Origin: Stylonectria norvegica
Taxonomy: Eukaryota > Ascomycota > Sordariomycetes > Hypocreales > Nectriaceae
Assembly: GCA_014621405.1 (NCBI GenBank)
Contig: JAANBC010000132.1
Location: 1 to 64,000 of the forward strand
Length of the DNA: 64,000 nucleotides
Direction: 5' to 3'
The position numbers and the translations under genes are program-made. The notes beneath the pieces are model-generated. The model did not search any database and was not told the origin of the DNA. It saw only the letters and a list, made by a program, of their open reading frames with translations. Positions 30,721 through 42,021 of the stretch are shown piece by piece. Each line of letters starts with the position of its first letter. The stretch's first letter is position 1.

Positions 30721-33350
30721 AGACATACATGTAGATCAGGAGTACACATACACACACACGCATACATGGCCGTAACCAGACGACAAAGCAACCCATCTTC
30801 CTGCAGACTGCAGCCTCTGCTTGCATGTGTCGGCATCCTATTCGCTCTACGTCCTCATTCGTCTGCTTGTACAAAGTACTAGTCCTCTTCCCTCGTCTCA
30901 CTCTCACCCGCACCCGCTCGGCCAGTGCAATTTCAGCGCCAGAAAGCTGCATGTCTCGATGTCTTCCTTCTTCCAGAAACATGTCAACTGAATTGCCGCC
31001 CGGGGTTTCGGCATCTGCCATCTTGTGCAGGTTTCAGCAGGCAGGGATCACGGGGTTTGCGTCGGTGCTGGCCTCGGTTATCTCGTCGATACCCAGGGCC
31101 TTTGGGCATCTTGACGGCCGAGGAACTAAGTTGTACTTGGATTTCCATGGCAGTTGCACTTTGGCTTCCACGATAGCTCGGCTAGCATGCATGTTTATGT
31201 TCGGGTGCCTGACTATCAATGATCCAAGTCAATCTCGCAAGAGGCCTTCGCCCTCATTGTCTCTAGGCAGTTTGCGGTGCTGCTACTGTATCCTGGTTCT
31301 GAAAACCCTGGATACATCCTTTGCCCATGATTAACCAAGTCTAAACAACACCAGAACCACCACCACCGTCAATACTACTATTGGTAGTACTCACACTTTC
31401 GAATCCTCTCATCCAGACGAGTCACACCCATCTCACATGTACGTTCGCCGCTTGGTCCCCCGCTTCAGATCGAGGCTGTCAAGCTTTCCCACCCAAGACA
31501 AGTCCTTACCTCATTCCGTCCCACCGTCTCACTATCACTGTCTCACTACTCTCTCATCTCACCTGGCGTCGCCGATCTCACAAATCCAAGTCGTCTTGCA
31601 CCTATCCGAGACGGCGAAGCTCGTCCTCGAGACACTTTGGATGCAATACGACGCTCCACGAGCCACTCGCTCGGGCAGCACATGGCATCATAGCGCTGAG
31701 GCGCAGCCCTCTCCGAGCCCGTCGGCACGCGGCCTCGTGATGTCGGCGATGCTGTCCAACCACCGAGTCCAACACAGCGGTTGGTGCGATAATGAACCAC
31801 CAGTGCTGAGGTGGTCATGGTGAAGTGCCTTTGCCTTCGTTGGGGCGTTCGTTCCATCGAGATCGTGAACCTAAAGACAAGACGCCCTTCTTCCGCCTCT
31901 GGCCAAGCAATCGTCGGAACGCCTCACCATCCCGCGTCCGCCCCTGATGAGGCCTGCAAACAGCTGCCTTGTCTAGTCCGAATTCTGTCCTGGCCACCTT
32001 GGTCTTGGTCAGAAAGTATTCGTACAGTAGCCACGCAGCCCGTCGTCACGTTTCGAACCAACGAGCTTATCTCGACAATCTGGTTCTGCTGGTGCTACGT
32101 GGACATGGGCATCAGCGACTCTGTGGACGGAGGCTCGGGTCGTCCGCCAAGCCATCGCAGCCATCCCCATTCCCACGGCCTAGACGGACGACGACACAGC
32201 AAAGGATCCTCTCCGAGGCCGTGGATCAATAGGGATCCATCCGGATGGTGGCACATAGCACCCATCAATCCTTGTCCCACGTCGCTCTCCCACGCTGTTG
32301 GTGCCTGACGATATCAGATGTGGGCCATGCGATCTCAAAGTCGCCGGCGCTTTACCTGCTCGGGGTCAACTCGATTCGCTCGGGCAGCGCAACGTCTCCA
32401 GACGCGAGTTTTTGATCTCTCTCTCACTCCCTTTATCTGCTTCCCTTTTCGTCTGCCCTCCGGCCCACCGACTTATCAGAAACATCTCCGTTTGCCTGCC
32501 GCCGTGGTGGTCCCTTAAATGGCGTGAGCTTACCTCCCCACCCCGTTCTATCGTGCCACATCGCAGTCACGAGACTCGCCATTTCTGATGATTTGGCCGA
32601 CACTCTTCGGCTGTGAGTTCAATCCTGTTGGCCTCGGTCCTTCGTCGTCGTCTGTTGAAGGGGGGACGCTGTAAATTGCTGGCTTCACACCATTTCTCTA
32701 TCCTCTCCTCTTGGTCTTCTCTCCCCCCCTAGTCGCCGACGATGAACCATGTTCCCTAGACCCCGCTTCGATGTCACGCCGACGACGGGAAGTTTGCTCA
32801 TCCCCTTCACCGTTGAAGATCTCCCGGCGATCCCCTAGTGAAGTCTCCTCTCGCTGAACATTTTGTAGAAAGGGGGTGCTATTCTTAATTGGATCGTTTG
32901 ATTTGGCTTCATGACCGTAATGTTCGATGTAGATCCATTCCCTGAAGGACAATGCTCTCAGGCGCGTGTTGTTTCACGGTCAAGCTTTCGTCGCGTCAAG
33001 CATCTTGAAAGTAGTACTTTGATGATGACATACAGGTAAATGAAAATGGGGGCGTAGAAGGTAGAGCTGTATTCGCGGGCATGGTGTACAACGTGAAGCG
33101 TCCAAACGTGTCAGTTCCTACACGAGAAGAAAAAGATACATCGATCAATAACGTAACCTGCTGAATCGAACTGCTTGCAACTAAATCCTCGCCCCCCTCG
33201 TTACCCCTATTCGTTCATCCTCCTCGCTCTCTCGCGCATCCTCCTATCCGTCTACCACGACCCGTCAAACACACGCACCTCGGGCAGCCACGGCGTTCCG
33301 ATGTCTGACGCCACGCCTATCCTCATTGCATGACTCCCCTTCCAGCACCA

Positions 33351-36300
33351 CTAGGGCTGGCTGTTCCAGCCGACCCAGCTCCGCGGCATGATGCGCCAGA
33401 TCTTGACCTCGCCGCTGCGTAGATCGTCGAGCTTGAAGCTTTCGACCTTGACCTTCTTGCTCTCGCGACCCTGCTCCCACGCTCGAACCTTCTTCTTGGT
33501 GCCGTCCCACTCAGCCACGATGCCGACATGATCTGGTTTGCCCACCTCCACAGAGTACTTGGCGTGCATGGGGCCGTGTTTGCCCTGGAATTTGGCGTTG
33601 CGCACGGTGAGGATGTCGCCGGCGCGGATTACATCGTTTTGCTGCGTTGAGGCATTGGCCATGTTGGAGTAGACGAGGGCGCCGTAAGCGCGCGAGCCTA
33701 CCGGGGCGAGGGCGTCCTTGAAGGGTCGGAGGAGCTCAAAGACAAGGCCTTGTGGTGTGCCGTCGCCCACGACGGTATCCTTCTTGGAGGCTACGGCCTC
33801 TGAGATAGCGCGGCCAAAGCGCTCGTAGAACTCTTCCATCTGATCCTGGCGGAGGGGTCGGGGCGGCGGCTCGTGGCGTTGCTCAAGCTCCACGTCTGAG
33901 GGGTCGTAGGGATCGTAGCGAACAGTGAGGAAGGTTTGTGAGTAGTCCTGGTATAGGACAAAGAGCTCGCGCGTCAAAGTCGTCTTCTGCCCACCATTGG
34001 TCGATGTTGACTCCTCGCTCTCGTAGAATATATCCTTTCGGCCCTGGAGCACAGGCGGCACCTGGTTTGGCTGCTTCCACCATCCGCTCTGAACCGCTAG
34101 GTCAATCTCATTAGCAATGAACCCTGATTCCATCGACGGGCGGTTCATGTCCATAGATCGTCTACCGCTCGTGCTTGCCCGGGAGACGTCAAGTGACTGC
34201 CGGCCAGGGACACGAGCGCTGGGCGTCGTCGGTGGAGGGCCTCTTCGATCAGGCGGCGATGCCACCGAGGGAGATCCTGGGAAGTAGGCCTCCTCTTCGA
34301 TCTTAGGTGTTTGGTGAGTATAGCCCGAATGGTGGCTAGCAACCGGCGGTGTCGAGTAGTTGTACGGGTCGTAATCCTCTTCCTGGGGAGTAGACACCTG
34401 CATAGTAGGAGGAGGGGGCGGAGGAGCTGCGCGAGGCACGTCGACTGATCTACGCGAGTTTTCCGGAGCTCCGTGAGGCGTGTCGACGGACCTTCGCCGG
34501 TTATCAGGGGGAGGCTGAGCAGGTAGCGGCGGTGGAATAGCTCTTGGAGCTGACGCCGTAGGAATTGGAGGAGGTAAACTCGGCGGGGCATCGGCGATTG
34601 GAGATTGCAAGGAATTGTCCTCCAGGCTTGAGTCTCGCGCGTGAGACTTCAAGGCATCCTTGTGAGGTACCGAAGATGCGATATCAGTATCATAATCGCC
34701 TTCGTATTCAGACATCTCCGCACCCTCTGCTTCGCCGGCCTGTGGTGGCCGAGTCGGCGATGGTGTTTTGGTATCCGCAGTTGACTGCCGGCGGAGCACT
34801 CCCGGAGGAGGCGGCGGTGGTGGCCGGGCCTGCGCATGAGGAGGGGCTGGTACTGCTCCGGGAATCGGTGGTGGTAGTCGGCTCAGCCGCTTGTTGGCGG
34901 TAGCCATAGGTGATGTCGCCCCGAAGTCCTCCTGGTTCGGTGATATGGGCGACATGGGCGGCGATCGTGCTGGCAAAGTGGGCGCCTGCACCGGCTGTGG
35001 TGGCATAGGCGGAGACCTTATAGCCAGGGGAGGTAGCTCTCGCGCCTTTTCGGCCTGCTCTCTGGCGTTACCAGAGAGCTCGTCGTCGGATTCGGAGCCC
35101 TCTGTCTGCGCCAGATCCGCAGGAGGAGGCGGAGGCGGCGGGCGGGCTAAGGCATCGTCAGTATAGGTCAAACTATTACGGGTGCTCTTGTTACTCACAT
35201 TCTGCAGGTACGGGAGGTGGTGCTGGCCGGCCCCCAGGAACAGGAGGCGGAGGAGCCGTCATATCTCGAGGGGGAGCTGTGATAGAGTTAGTTGAAGTTC
35301 AAAGCTATTAGACGGGAAAGACGGACCAGCAGGAACATTTGTCGGCGCAGGCGTAAGGAGCTCATCCTCGTCTTCGTCATCTTCCTCTTCTTCTAATTGT
35401 CTCGAGGGAACCGGAGGCGGTACCGCTCTTGAGGCCGGATCATGCTCATCGCTAGGCCGTGGGGTATCCTCTGATTTTCTGGGACCACCCATTCCAGGCA
35501 ACGCCATCATGGTCGGGATAGGAGGGGCAGCGCGGGAAGCAGGCAATGTCTCGTCTTCGTCCTCGTCGATAGCGGCCTGGTCCGACTTGGACGACTTCTT
35601 CTTCTTTGGGGCGGGGGCTCCAGGAGCTGGCATCGGCCCCCCAAACATGCCGTGGAAACCCATGCCGCCGCTCATCTTAGCCATTCTAGCCCTGAGTTCT
35701 TCTTTTCGCCTAACTTCGGGATCCATGTCTCCCTCTTCCTCCTCGTCTTCCTCCTCTACGTCGCTATCCTCTTTTTCCTCTGGCTCAGCAGTGATGACGG
35801 GCTGAACAGGCAAAGTAGGAACTCGAGATGCACGCCGGGAAACGACGTCACTATCATCGCGCTCTGTAAGTTCGTCGTTACCCTCAGTGGTATCGCCAGC
35901 CCCAGACATATCGGCCTCGTTTCCGTCATGGATAGACTCGACTGAAGGTCCCTTGGAGGACTTGCGACGAGGTGGTGGAGGAGCTCGACTTTGTCTGGAC
36001 TCGTGGCTAGGTCGGGGCTCATCTGTAGATGTCCTTGTACCTGTCTCATCAGTATCTCGTCGTTCCAAAGCATGGGCGACAGGTGCCGAGGGTCCTTCAG
36101 CTTCGCCTAACGCCTCAACGCCACTGATGCTCTCTCGCTTCTTCTGGGGACGTTTCGGCTTTTCCTTCTTAGCAGCAGCATCGGCGTGTCGATTTGCTTG
36201 CTCTAACTGCTGTCTTTGCAGAAGAGCAATTCGCTCTTTCAAGCTTGTAGGCTTAGGCTGGTCTTCGTCTTCGCCCTCTTGAGTCTCAGTAGGAACTAGC

Positions 36301-37130
36301 CCGGCCTTCTCGGCTTGTCCTTGAACCTCTGCCTCTCTCTCCTTGATCTCAGGATCTTCGTCGCGTCGATAGACTTTGGCAGTCGGGGCTCGCTGTGTTG
36401 GGGGAACATATGCATTTCGGCTCGGAGGTGGCGCCACAAATGGTTTCTTGATAAAGCCAGTTCCAGCACCGGTAAGACCGCTCGGCTTAAATGGCGCGAC
36501 CGGAGGTGCTGCAGGTTTATTAAATGCTGCAATGCGGTCCTTGAAAGAGCCGATTGTAGGTTTCTCGGAGACTGGAGGAGGTCCCGCCGGCCTGGGCTTG
36601 GATGACTGGCTCGTAGAAGCCGCCCGAGAGAGCCCTGAAGTAGTGGCTGGCGGCGCGGCAGCTCTAGGCGCAGCGGGAGGTGGTGCTGCAGCTGGGACAG
36701 GTTCAACGGCCTTGGCTGGGGTTGGTTCCGGGGCTACCGGGCCTGCCGGCGCGGAGGGACCAGCTCTCTGAATCGGTTCCTCGGCCTCATCGACCTCAGG
36801 CTCGGGTTCATGGGCCGGAAAAGACGATTGTTGTGTAGGCGGTGGAGGTGGGGGAGCATTTGCCTGCTCAGTGGGCTGAGCAGTTTCATGTTCCTTCTTC
36901 GTGCGAGTGCGCGCCGGTCGAGGCGGCGCCGTGGGCTCGATTTTCTCGACAAAGTTGCGAGGAAAGATGCCCTCCTGCTTTACACCGTGATCATCGACGT
37001 AGTCTCCGGTATACCAGTCGTCATCCTCTTGTTCCGTCACGGTAATGATTTGGCCGAGGCTAAAGTTCAAGTCGTCCTCGTGAGGCGAGGCGTACTCGTA
37101 GACGGCCTTGACCCTGAATGGAGCGACCAT
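33351..37130 (-). CDS. BBC1: BBC1/MTI1-like SH3-domain protein of cortical actin patches
   Basis: Three exons, 37130-35327, 35276-35199 and 35146-33351; 1225 aa. An N-terminal SH3 domain covers about residues 4-65 (KAVYEYASPHEDDLNFSLGQ, DDDWYTGDY, GIFPRNFVEKI). A long, disordered, Pro-rich and charged middle follows, with EEEDEEEEGD-type acidic runs, coiled-coil-like LKERIALLQRQQLEQ and many polyproline runs. The last ~250 residues are a conserved globular domain (EIDLAVQSGWWKQPNQVP, YGALVYSNMANAS, GDILTVRNAKFQGKHG, HVGIVAEWDG, LDDLRSGEVKIWRI), the BBC1/AIM3 C-terminal domain. Yeast Bbc1 binds type I myosin and Las17/WASP and restrains actin assembly at endocytic sites. The first and last exon frames look like separate genes; the introns (50 and 52 nt) join them in phase. 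Confidence 0.87.
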
Positions 37131-38116
37131 GTTGTATATTTCGTCGATTCCCGTCGTGAGTCTTCTAGGAAGTAGTCTGTCAAGGCCGGATCAAAGCTGC
37201 TCTCGACGTCTACAGCTCGCTGGATGTGGGGCACCGACAGGGGCTTCGTCAGCCGTTCGATGAGGTGGTCGCGGCGGGGCGGAGGGGAGATGGAAGCTTG
37301 GAGGAGAGTCGTCTCAAGCTGTCGGGCCTGTCGGGGCGATCGAGGCGAGTCGTCGGCGAGAGTTGGTTGAAGTACGACGTTTCAGGCAGGAGGGGAGTTG
37401 AAAGGAGGCTGTGAGGTTTAGCGGATCTCTTGCTGGGGCGTGCGTGCCGACGTCAGCGCTTTGAACTCGTCACTCATTGCTCGATGGATTGGGTTGGTAG
37501 GATGCTGGCTAGGCTCCGAGCGGCGAGCAGAGCTGGGGAGCGTACCGAAGATATGCCGCACCCAAGGCCGAAGCAGGCGAGTGCAAAGCAGCCAGAAGAG
37601 ACAGTCGAAGAATAGTAGAGCTGCTCAAGATCAAGATTGTGCATTTGCGGTTGGTGCTGTCTCTTCGTCGCGGCGGAGTGAGGCGAAAGTTGAAACCTGG
37701 GGAATCGTCACGCCTGTTCAAACACCCTGGTGCTCCAGTGGCAGTGGCAGTGGCATGCTGTGGCACAGCAGCCTTCCTTCCTCCTTCTCAGACACCTCAG
37801 ACACTCGGGAGAGGCGGGTGTTTCGCAGTGCACCAGCCAGTGAGCGGTCCGTGTGGTGCGCCACGACGCCACTGCAGTGGCTAAGAACTCCCCCTCCGCC
37901 ACTCACAGAGTCCCCTTGACCTTTCATCGTCCATCGCATCGTCTAAGATTGTGTGGGTGTGGTGGGGTTTCACTTCCTGCGGTTCGCGAAGGCGCCCTCG
38001 ATTTCTCAGTCAGCGAAGCTCTGGTGCGTGCCAGCAGCATTCATCTTCTCCGACCTTCAGCGACACTTCATCCTCTCGACACCACTAGTCTCCCACGGCC
38101 TCCGTTCCATCTCAGC
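37131..38116. promoter_or_regulatory. Divergent promoter region of BBC1 and RTR1
   Basis: 986 bp between the two start codons. Pyrimidine-rich near the RTR1 start. Frames inside show no family signature. Confidence 0.5.
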
Positions 38117-38905
38117 ATGGCCGCCAACGCCAAGCAGTTGGTCCTGCCCAAGGGCATCCTCAAAAAGCCCAGTACCGCTCAGAAAGACAAAGAAATCGCC
38201 ATTGAGCACGCCAAGATCATCCAGCGCAGGAAAGAGCTGGAAGAGGAGATTCTCGATAGCCTCGTCCTACTCTCCGAGTACCCTGTCGCCAACAGCTCGC
38301 CAAGCAGCGCCGAAAACCCAGCCCCCACCGACGTCTCCGACTTCAAAAAGCACGTTCGTCTCTTCCAGCCCACGGACTACGATGATCTCATAGAAGAGCG
38401 GAACGTGAACGGCCGATGCGGATATACCCTTTGTGCCAAGCCGAAGCGGAGGATGGGCGCCGGGGGCGAGTGGAAGATACTGGGCAATGGCGACATTGTG
38501 AAGCGAAAGGATTTCGAGAAGTGGTGTTCACAGGCATGCGCCCGACGCGCCATGTACGTCAAGGTCCAACTCAACGAGACAGGAGCCTGGGAGCGTGCCG
38601 GTATACCGGATATTCAGATAGAGCTTCTCGACGAAGACAAATCTGCAGAAACGGAAGCAGATCGTGTAGCCCGTCAGCTCAGCGAGCTGAAGTTGGAGGA
38701 CCAGCGACAAACGGCGCGAGATACAGCTGCGTTGGCTCTGGAGCGTGGTCAAAGCATCACAGCGAAGCTCGCCAAGATTACTTTGAAGGAGAAGGATGTT
38801 GAAGCACCTAAACCTGCTACAACACCCGAGCACTACGATGATGACCATCTTATTGTTGAGGGTCATAAAACCAAGCTCAAGGCAGACTCGGAAAAACAGT
38901 CGTAA
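38117..38905 (+). CDS. RTR1: RTR1/RPAP2-like RNA polymerase II CTD phosphatase
   Basis: Single exon, 262 aa from the ATG at 38117. The frame is open ~260 bp further up, but the upstream part has no family-like sequence. The signature is the Rtr1/RPAP2 zinc centre: C101 and C106 in NGRCGYTLC, and C137 and C141 in FEKWCSQACARR, with the basic link RRMGAGGEWKI between them. The N-terminus has a helical segment (IAIEHAKIIQRRKELEEEIL). The C-terminal ~90 residues are charged and probably disordered. The family dephosphorylates Ser5 (and Tyr1) of the Rpb1 CTD repeats during the initiation-to-elongation change and helps import RNA polymerase II. The length matches yeast Rtr1 rather than the longer animal RPAP2. 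Confidence 0.88.
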   Translation: MAANAKQLVLPKGILKKPSTAQKDKEIAIEHAKIIQRRKELEEEILDSLVLLSEYPVANSSPSSAENPAPTDVSDFKKHVRLFQPTDYDDLIEERNVNGRCGYTLCAKPKRRMGAGGEWKILGNGDIVKRKDFEKWCSQACARRAMYVKVQLNETGAWERAGIPDIQIELLDEDKSAETEADRVARQLSELKLEDQRQTARDTAALALERGQSITAKLAKITLKEKDVEAPKPATTPEHYDDDHLIVEGHKTKLKADSEKQS

Positions 38906-39263
38906 GATGGTTAGTGTGGTTATTTACGGGCGGCGTCGAGGTGTGTACATAGTCGGTTTTGAATATTAACGATACCCAACACAAACAAGTCGTAAATGCG
39001 ACAAGCGTCCTGTCACTGGGCATCTGCAGGATGCTGCGTAGGGGCCGCACTTGTGTCTACACAGCTCTGCAGAGTCACATTCACAACGAAGGGGAGACGT
39101 AACTTGGCAATCAAGCGTCATCCCTAGATAAATCTAGAGAATCGGCGACACCTTGGGGGTTGGAAGATCTTTCTTTGAGACCTATGCACTCACTGTCCTA
39201 AGACCCCAAGTAGCCCAAACACCCTGTAAAATGCCAGACACCCATTTTCCCAAAACCATTTGT
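38906..39263. other. Convergent intergenic region
   Basis: 3' flanks of RTR1 and RPS17. Nothing further seen. Confidence 0.6.
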
Positions 39264-39825
39264 TTAGTCGCGACGAGGAGGGCGGTTGCCGTAGGGTCGG
39301 GCGCCGCGCTCGGCGACCTGAGCCTGAGCGACCTGGATGACGTTGACGGGGATCGAGTCGAACTGGGCTGCATATTAGCTTGAGCTGTAGATGGATTCGT
39401 GTTTATTGGATCACGTACGCCGAGGTGCTTGAGCAGGGCCTGGGTCTCGCCATCGACGTCCAGCTGGCCGCTCTCCGAGTTCTGGGCGAAGTCCAGAGCA
39501 GAGACCTCAGGAACGTACTGATCCTTGCGCTCACGCTCCTCCTCCTGAAGCTTGAAGGAGATACCACGGACGGGTCCTCGCTGAATGCGCTTCATCAAGT
39601 GGGTGGTGTAACCGGCAATCTGTAATTGTCGCTGTCAGCCATATGTTTCCTCTCTGCTTGGTTTACTGCACTGCTCACCTTGTTGCGCAGGCGCTTGGAG
39701 GCGATAATGGCAATCTCATCGCAGATGCGCTTGTTGGTCTCGAAGTCGAGAGTGAGCTTGGGGTAGTATCGCTCAATGATGACCTTGGCGGACTTCTTCA
39801 CGGTCTTGGTACGGACGCGACCCAT
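39264..39825 (-). CDS. RPS17: Cytosolic small-subunit ribosomal protein eS17
   Basis: Three exons, 39825-39679, 39619-39419 and 39362-39264; 148 aa, the family length. The start MGRVRTKTVKKSAKVIIERYY is near invariant. Then come KRICDEIAIIASKRLRNK, splicing to IAGYTTHLMKRIQRGPVRGI, and a final exon starting FDSIPVNVIQVAQ. For the last intron I chose the acceptor GCCCAG ending at 39363; an earlier AG four bases away breaks the conserved FDSIPVN reading. The protein is a component of the 40S head. The mitochondrial ribosomal gene MRP51 lies directly upstream on the same strand. Confidence 0.96.
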
Positions 39826-40228
39826 TTTGGCGGTATTGGACTGATCGTTGGAGGGTTAGTTGAGGGAGTGTCGGTCGTTTCGTCGTCAAAAGTTGCGCCC
39901 AGTTCTACACGAAAATTGGATGTGAGTGGTGGGGGCAACGAGTGGTTAGGGCTTGGGATTTTCGTCACACATGCTAAATCACGTGATCTGCATTCTAAGT
40001 TTCATTGGCCCCCTTCCCTGTGTGCTCCTTCTCCGGGCCTACAAGATAAAGCAAGCTACGTCAGATGAATGACTTCCTGTGCGATGCAGGGTTGATTCTT
40101 GCTTTGAATTCTACTTGTACAGTTTGGTACATAACCTTACTCTACTACAGGGAAGATTTAGATGCTATCAATATACAACAACGTTCAAGTTTCACCATCC
40201 ATAGATGTAAACTTCAACGCATCTCTGG
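39826..40228. promoter_or_regulatory. RPS17 promoter region
   Basis: 403 bp between the MRP51 stop and the RPS17 start, same strand. It should hold the RPS17 promoter and the MRP51 3' UTR. No individual site is assigned. Confidence 0.5.
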
Positions 40229-41671
40229 TTACTTTCTGCGCAAGCCATAGCTGCTTGAGCTGCCCAAGACATCCTTTTCCTCGGCGTTCGAGCTTGAGAA
40301 GTCGCTGCCAAGGATCTCATCGGCGACACGCTCCGTCCGCCAAGGATCAGCGGAAGTGCGCTGCGGCTTCGGGGCAGGACGCTTCTCTTCCTTGTACACT
40401 TCTGCCCGTCCTTGACTCTCTTTCGCGATAAGTTGGGACTCATTATCGGCACCTCGGAGTTCCAGTACAACCTTTCCGCTTGGATCGACGCTCGCAGAGT
40501 AGGGGTCAATGAAGGCCTTGGCGCCACCAAACGTTTCGGTGTCTAGATGACTGATGCCTTGCAGCATCGTCTTGTGGTGCGCAATTCGGCCCTTCGTTGG
40601 CCTCTGGTTGAATTCGTTGTCGCCCGCGGGAGTATCAGCAACGAAGCCACCCACTCCCAACTTTGCGGGATTCGGGCCAGACTTGGGGTACAAAACCCGA
40701 GCCAAGACCGGAGTTCGCCGCCCCTGAGGTCCATAAACAGGGTGACTCTCCATGTATGAGTTCGTCCTTAGATAGCTGATTCCGGCCGAAGGATGAGAAG
40801 GCGGCGGACCTGCTTTTCCGTATGGGCTCTCTGCAGCAGGGTTGTTTCCTCCAGAAGACCAAATGGACTGGATAATGCCGACTGGTTGACCGAGGGGAGC
40901 CAAATCCAGATATTTTGAAACCAACCCATAAAGAGTAGCACGGTCGTTCCGCAATGATCGAACGTAGTTCGAAAACTGTTCCTCCGTGATTTGGTCGCTG
41001 CTGATCCTTTCTTCCTCGAGTAGCTGTTCGCCTTCGTCTTTGGCGGCGAGTTCCAAACGCGACGTCAATTCTTCGGCCAGCCTTGTCTTAAGCAACTCTC
41101 TGAATTCTGCCCGCCGGGGCCGCACTTTCTTTTTCAGGTACGCGAGGAAGTCTCCCTCGGTCATTCGAGCCAGCCAGGGTCCATCAAACTTCCACCTCTT
41201 GTCGTCAGCCTTGCCTTTGCGGAGGGCCGTAAAATCCATGTCCTCCTCGAACACCGATTTGCGCCACATATCGGTTTGCGGGGAAAGCCCGGGTCGCTGG
41301 GCGCCCTTGGGTATAGAGAGTGCGACTCTCATCTCCTGAAACTTCTCCAGCGAAAGAGTATGGTCGGAAGCAGACGCGAAGTCGGTGACGTTTTCGACGG
41401 AGTCGATTTGTGTGATACGAATCAGGGGTGTTGATGTCGTCATCGTAGACTTCAAAGGGAAGGGTCGTTTGTATCCCCAGTCACCCTTCTCCCGTGATGA
41501 GAGCGGCGAGGTGATGGACTGGTATTGCGGGTATTGTCGTGTCATGGTAGGGGATTTGTGATCGCCGATGTGTAGGTTGGCGGAGGGCGGTTCGGGAAGG
41601 GGCTTGGGAACTGAAAACAGGCGAGATGATCTCAGCAGCGCCCCTCCGGGCGACACGGTGCGGCCCCCCAT
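40229..41671 (-). CDS. MRP51: Mitochondrial small-subunit ribosomal protein mS51 (MRP51)
   Basis: Single exon, 480 aa from the first in-frame ATG at 41671; the frame runs to 41809 only from a non-ATG codon. The N-terminus (MGGRTVSPGGALLRSSRLFS) is Arg/Ser-rich and lacks acids, like a matrix-targeting presequence. The body has the PF11709-type sequence DWGYKRPFPLK, PLIRITQIDSVENVTDF, SASDHTLSLEKFQEM. The C-terminal part has VLARVLYPKSGPNPAKLGVGG followed by a charged tail. Mrp51 is a fungal-specific protein of the mitochondrial 37S subunit, implicated in translating mRNAs through their 5' leaders. It is divergently paired with the tRNA-modifying gene QTRT1 over a 350-bp gap. Confidence 0.88.
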   Translation of the reverse strand: MGGRTVSPGGALLRSSRLFSVPKPLPEPPSANLHIGDHKSPTMTRQYPQYQSITSPLSSREKGDWGYKRPFPLKSTMTTSTPLIRITQIDSVENVTDFASASDHTLSLEKFQEMRVALSIPKGAQRPGLSPQTDMWRKSVFEEDMDFTALRKGKADDKRWKFDGPWLARMTEGDFLAYLKKKVRPRRAEFRELLKTRLAEELTSRLELAAKDEGEQLLEEERISSDQITEEQFSNYVRSLRNDRATLYGLVSKYLDLAPLGQPVGIIQSIWSSGGNNPAAESPYGKAGPPPSHPSAGISYLRTNSYMESHPVYGPQGRRTPVLARVLYPKSGPNPAKLGVGGFVADTPAGDNEFNQRPTKGRIAHHKTMLQGISHLDTETFGGAKAFIDPYSASVDPSGKVVLELRGADNESQLIAKESQGRAEVYKEEKRPAPKPQRTSADPWRTERVADEILGSDFSSSNAEEKDVLGSSSSYGLRRK

Positions 41672-42021
41672 AGCGATTTGCAAGCTGGAGCTGGTGACGA
41701 GCTCAATTGGCCTTTGGCGTCGTGGTGTTTCAATGACTTCGGCTGGAGCAGCGGAGGAAATTTCGCTGGGAGCTCTGGGGATCTGCCGGCGATGAGCCGG
41801 CCAGGCCAAGGCTTATTGGTCAATCTCACATGGGAGCATCTTGCAGCTGGTTGCCTTGCTGCATAAGCCCCACTTAAACTTTCCTTCTCCAACCCTTGAA
41901 CTTTCTCAAGATCCATGGATGAGATGTAATCTGAAGAAAAAGAGTCAGCAAAGTTACCGAGTATCTCCTCACGCGAACAGAGCCAGTAGGAGGCAAAAAA
42001 GATATGCAAGCAGCCAGAAGG
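41672..42021. promoter_or_regulatory. Compact divergent promoter of MRP51 and QTRT1
   Basis: Only 350 bp separate the start codons, so the two genes probably share promoter elements. No specific site can be named. Confidence 0.55.

Larger units (their letters stand above)
26888..33350. other. Gene-poor region, 6.5 kb
   Basis: I find no gene with a family signature. Open frames are short, overlap in several phases and strands, and encode Ser/Pro/Arg-rich sequence. Many C/T-rich tracts suggest long promoters or leaders for the minus-strand gene ending at 26887. Visible small features are a (CAG)9 run at 30694-30720, an ATCC repeat near 29348-29363, and an AGCT-rich imperfect inverted repeat at 29922-29997. 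A non-coding transcript, or a small multi-exon gene I failed to assemble, remains possible. Confidence 0.45.

Noticed and set aside
30641..31021. Minus-strand frame of 126 codons with an ordinary-looking start
   Set aside because: The second half is translated from the CAG and CATA/CACA simple repeats; no homologue known to me.
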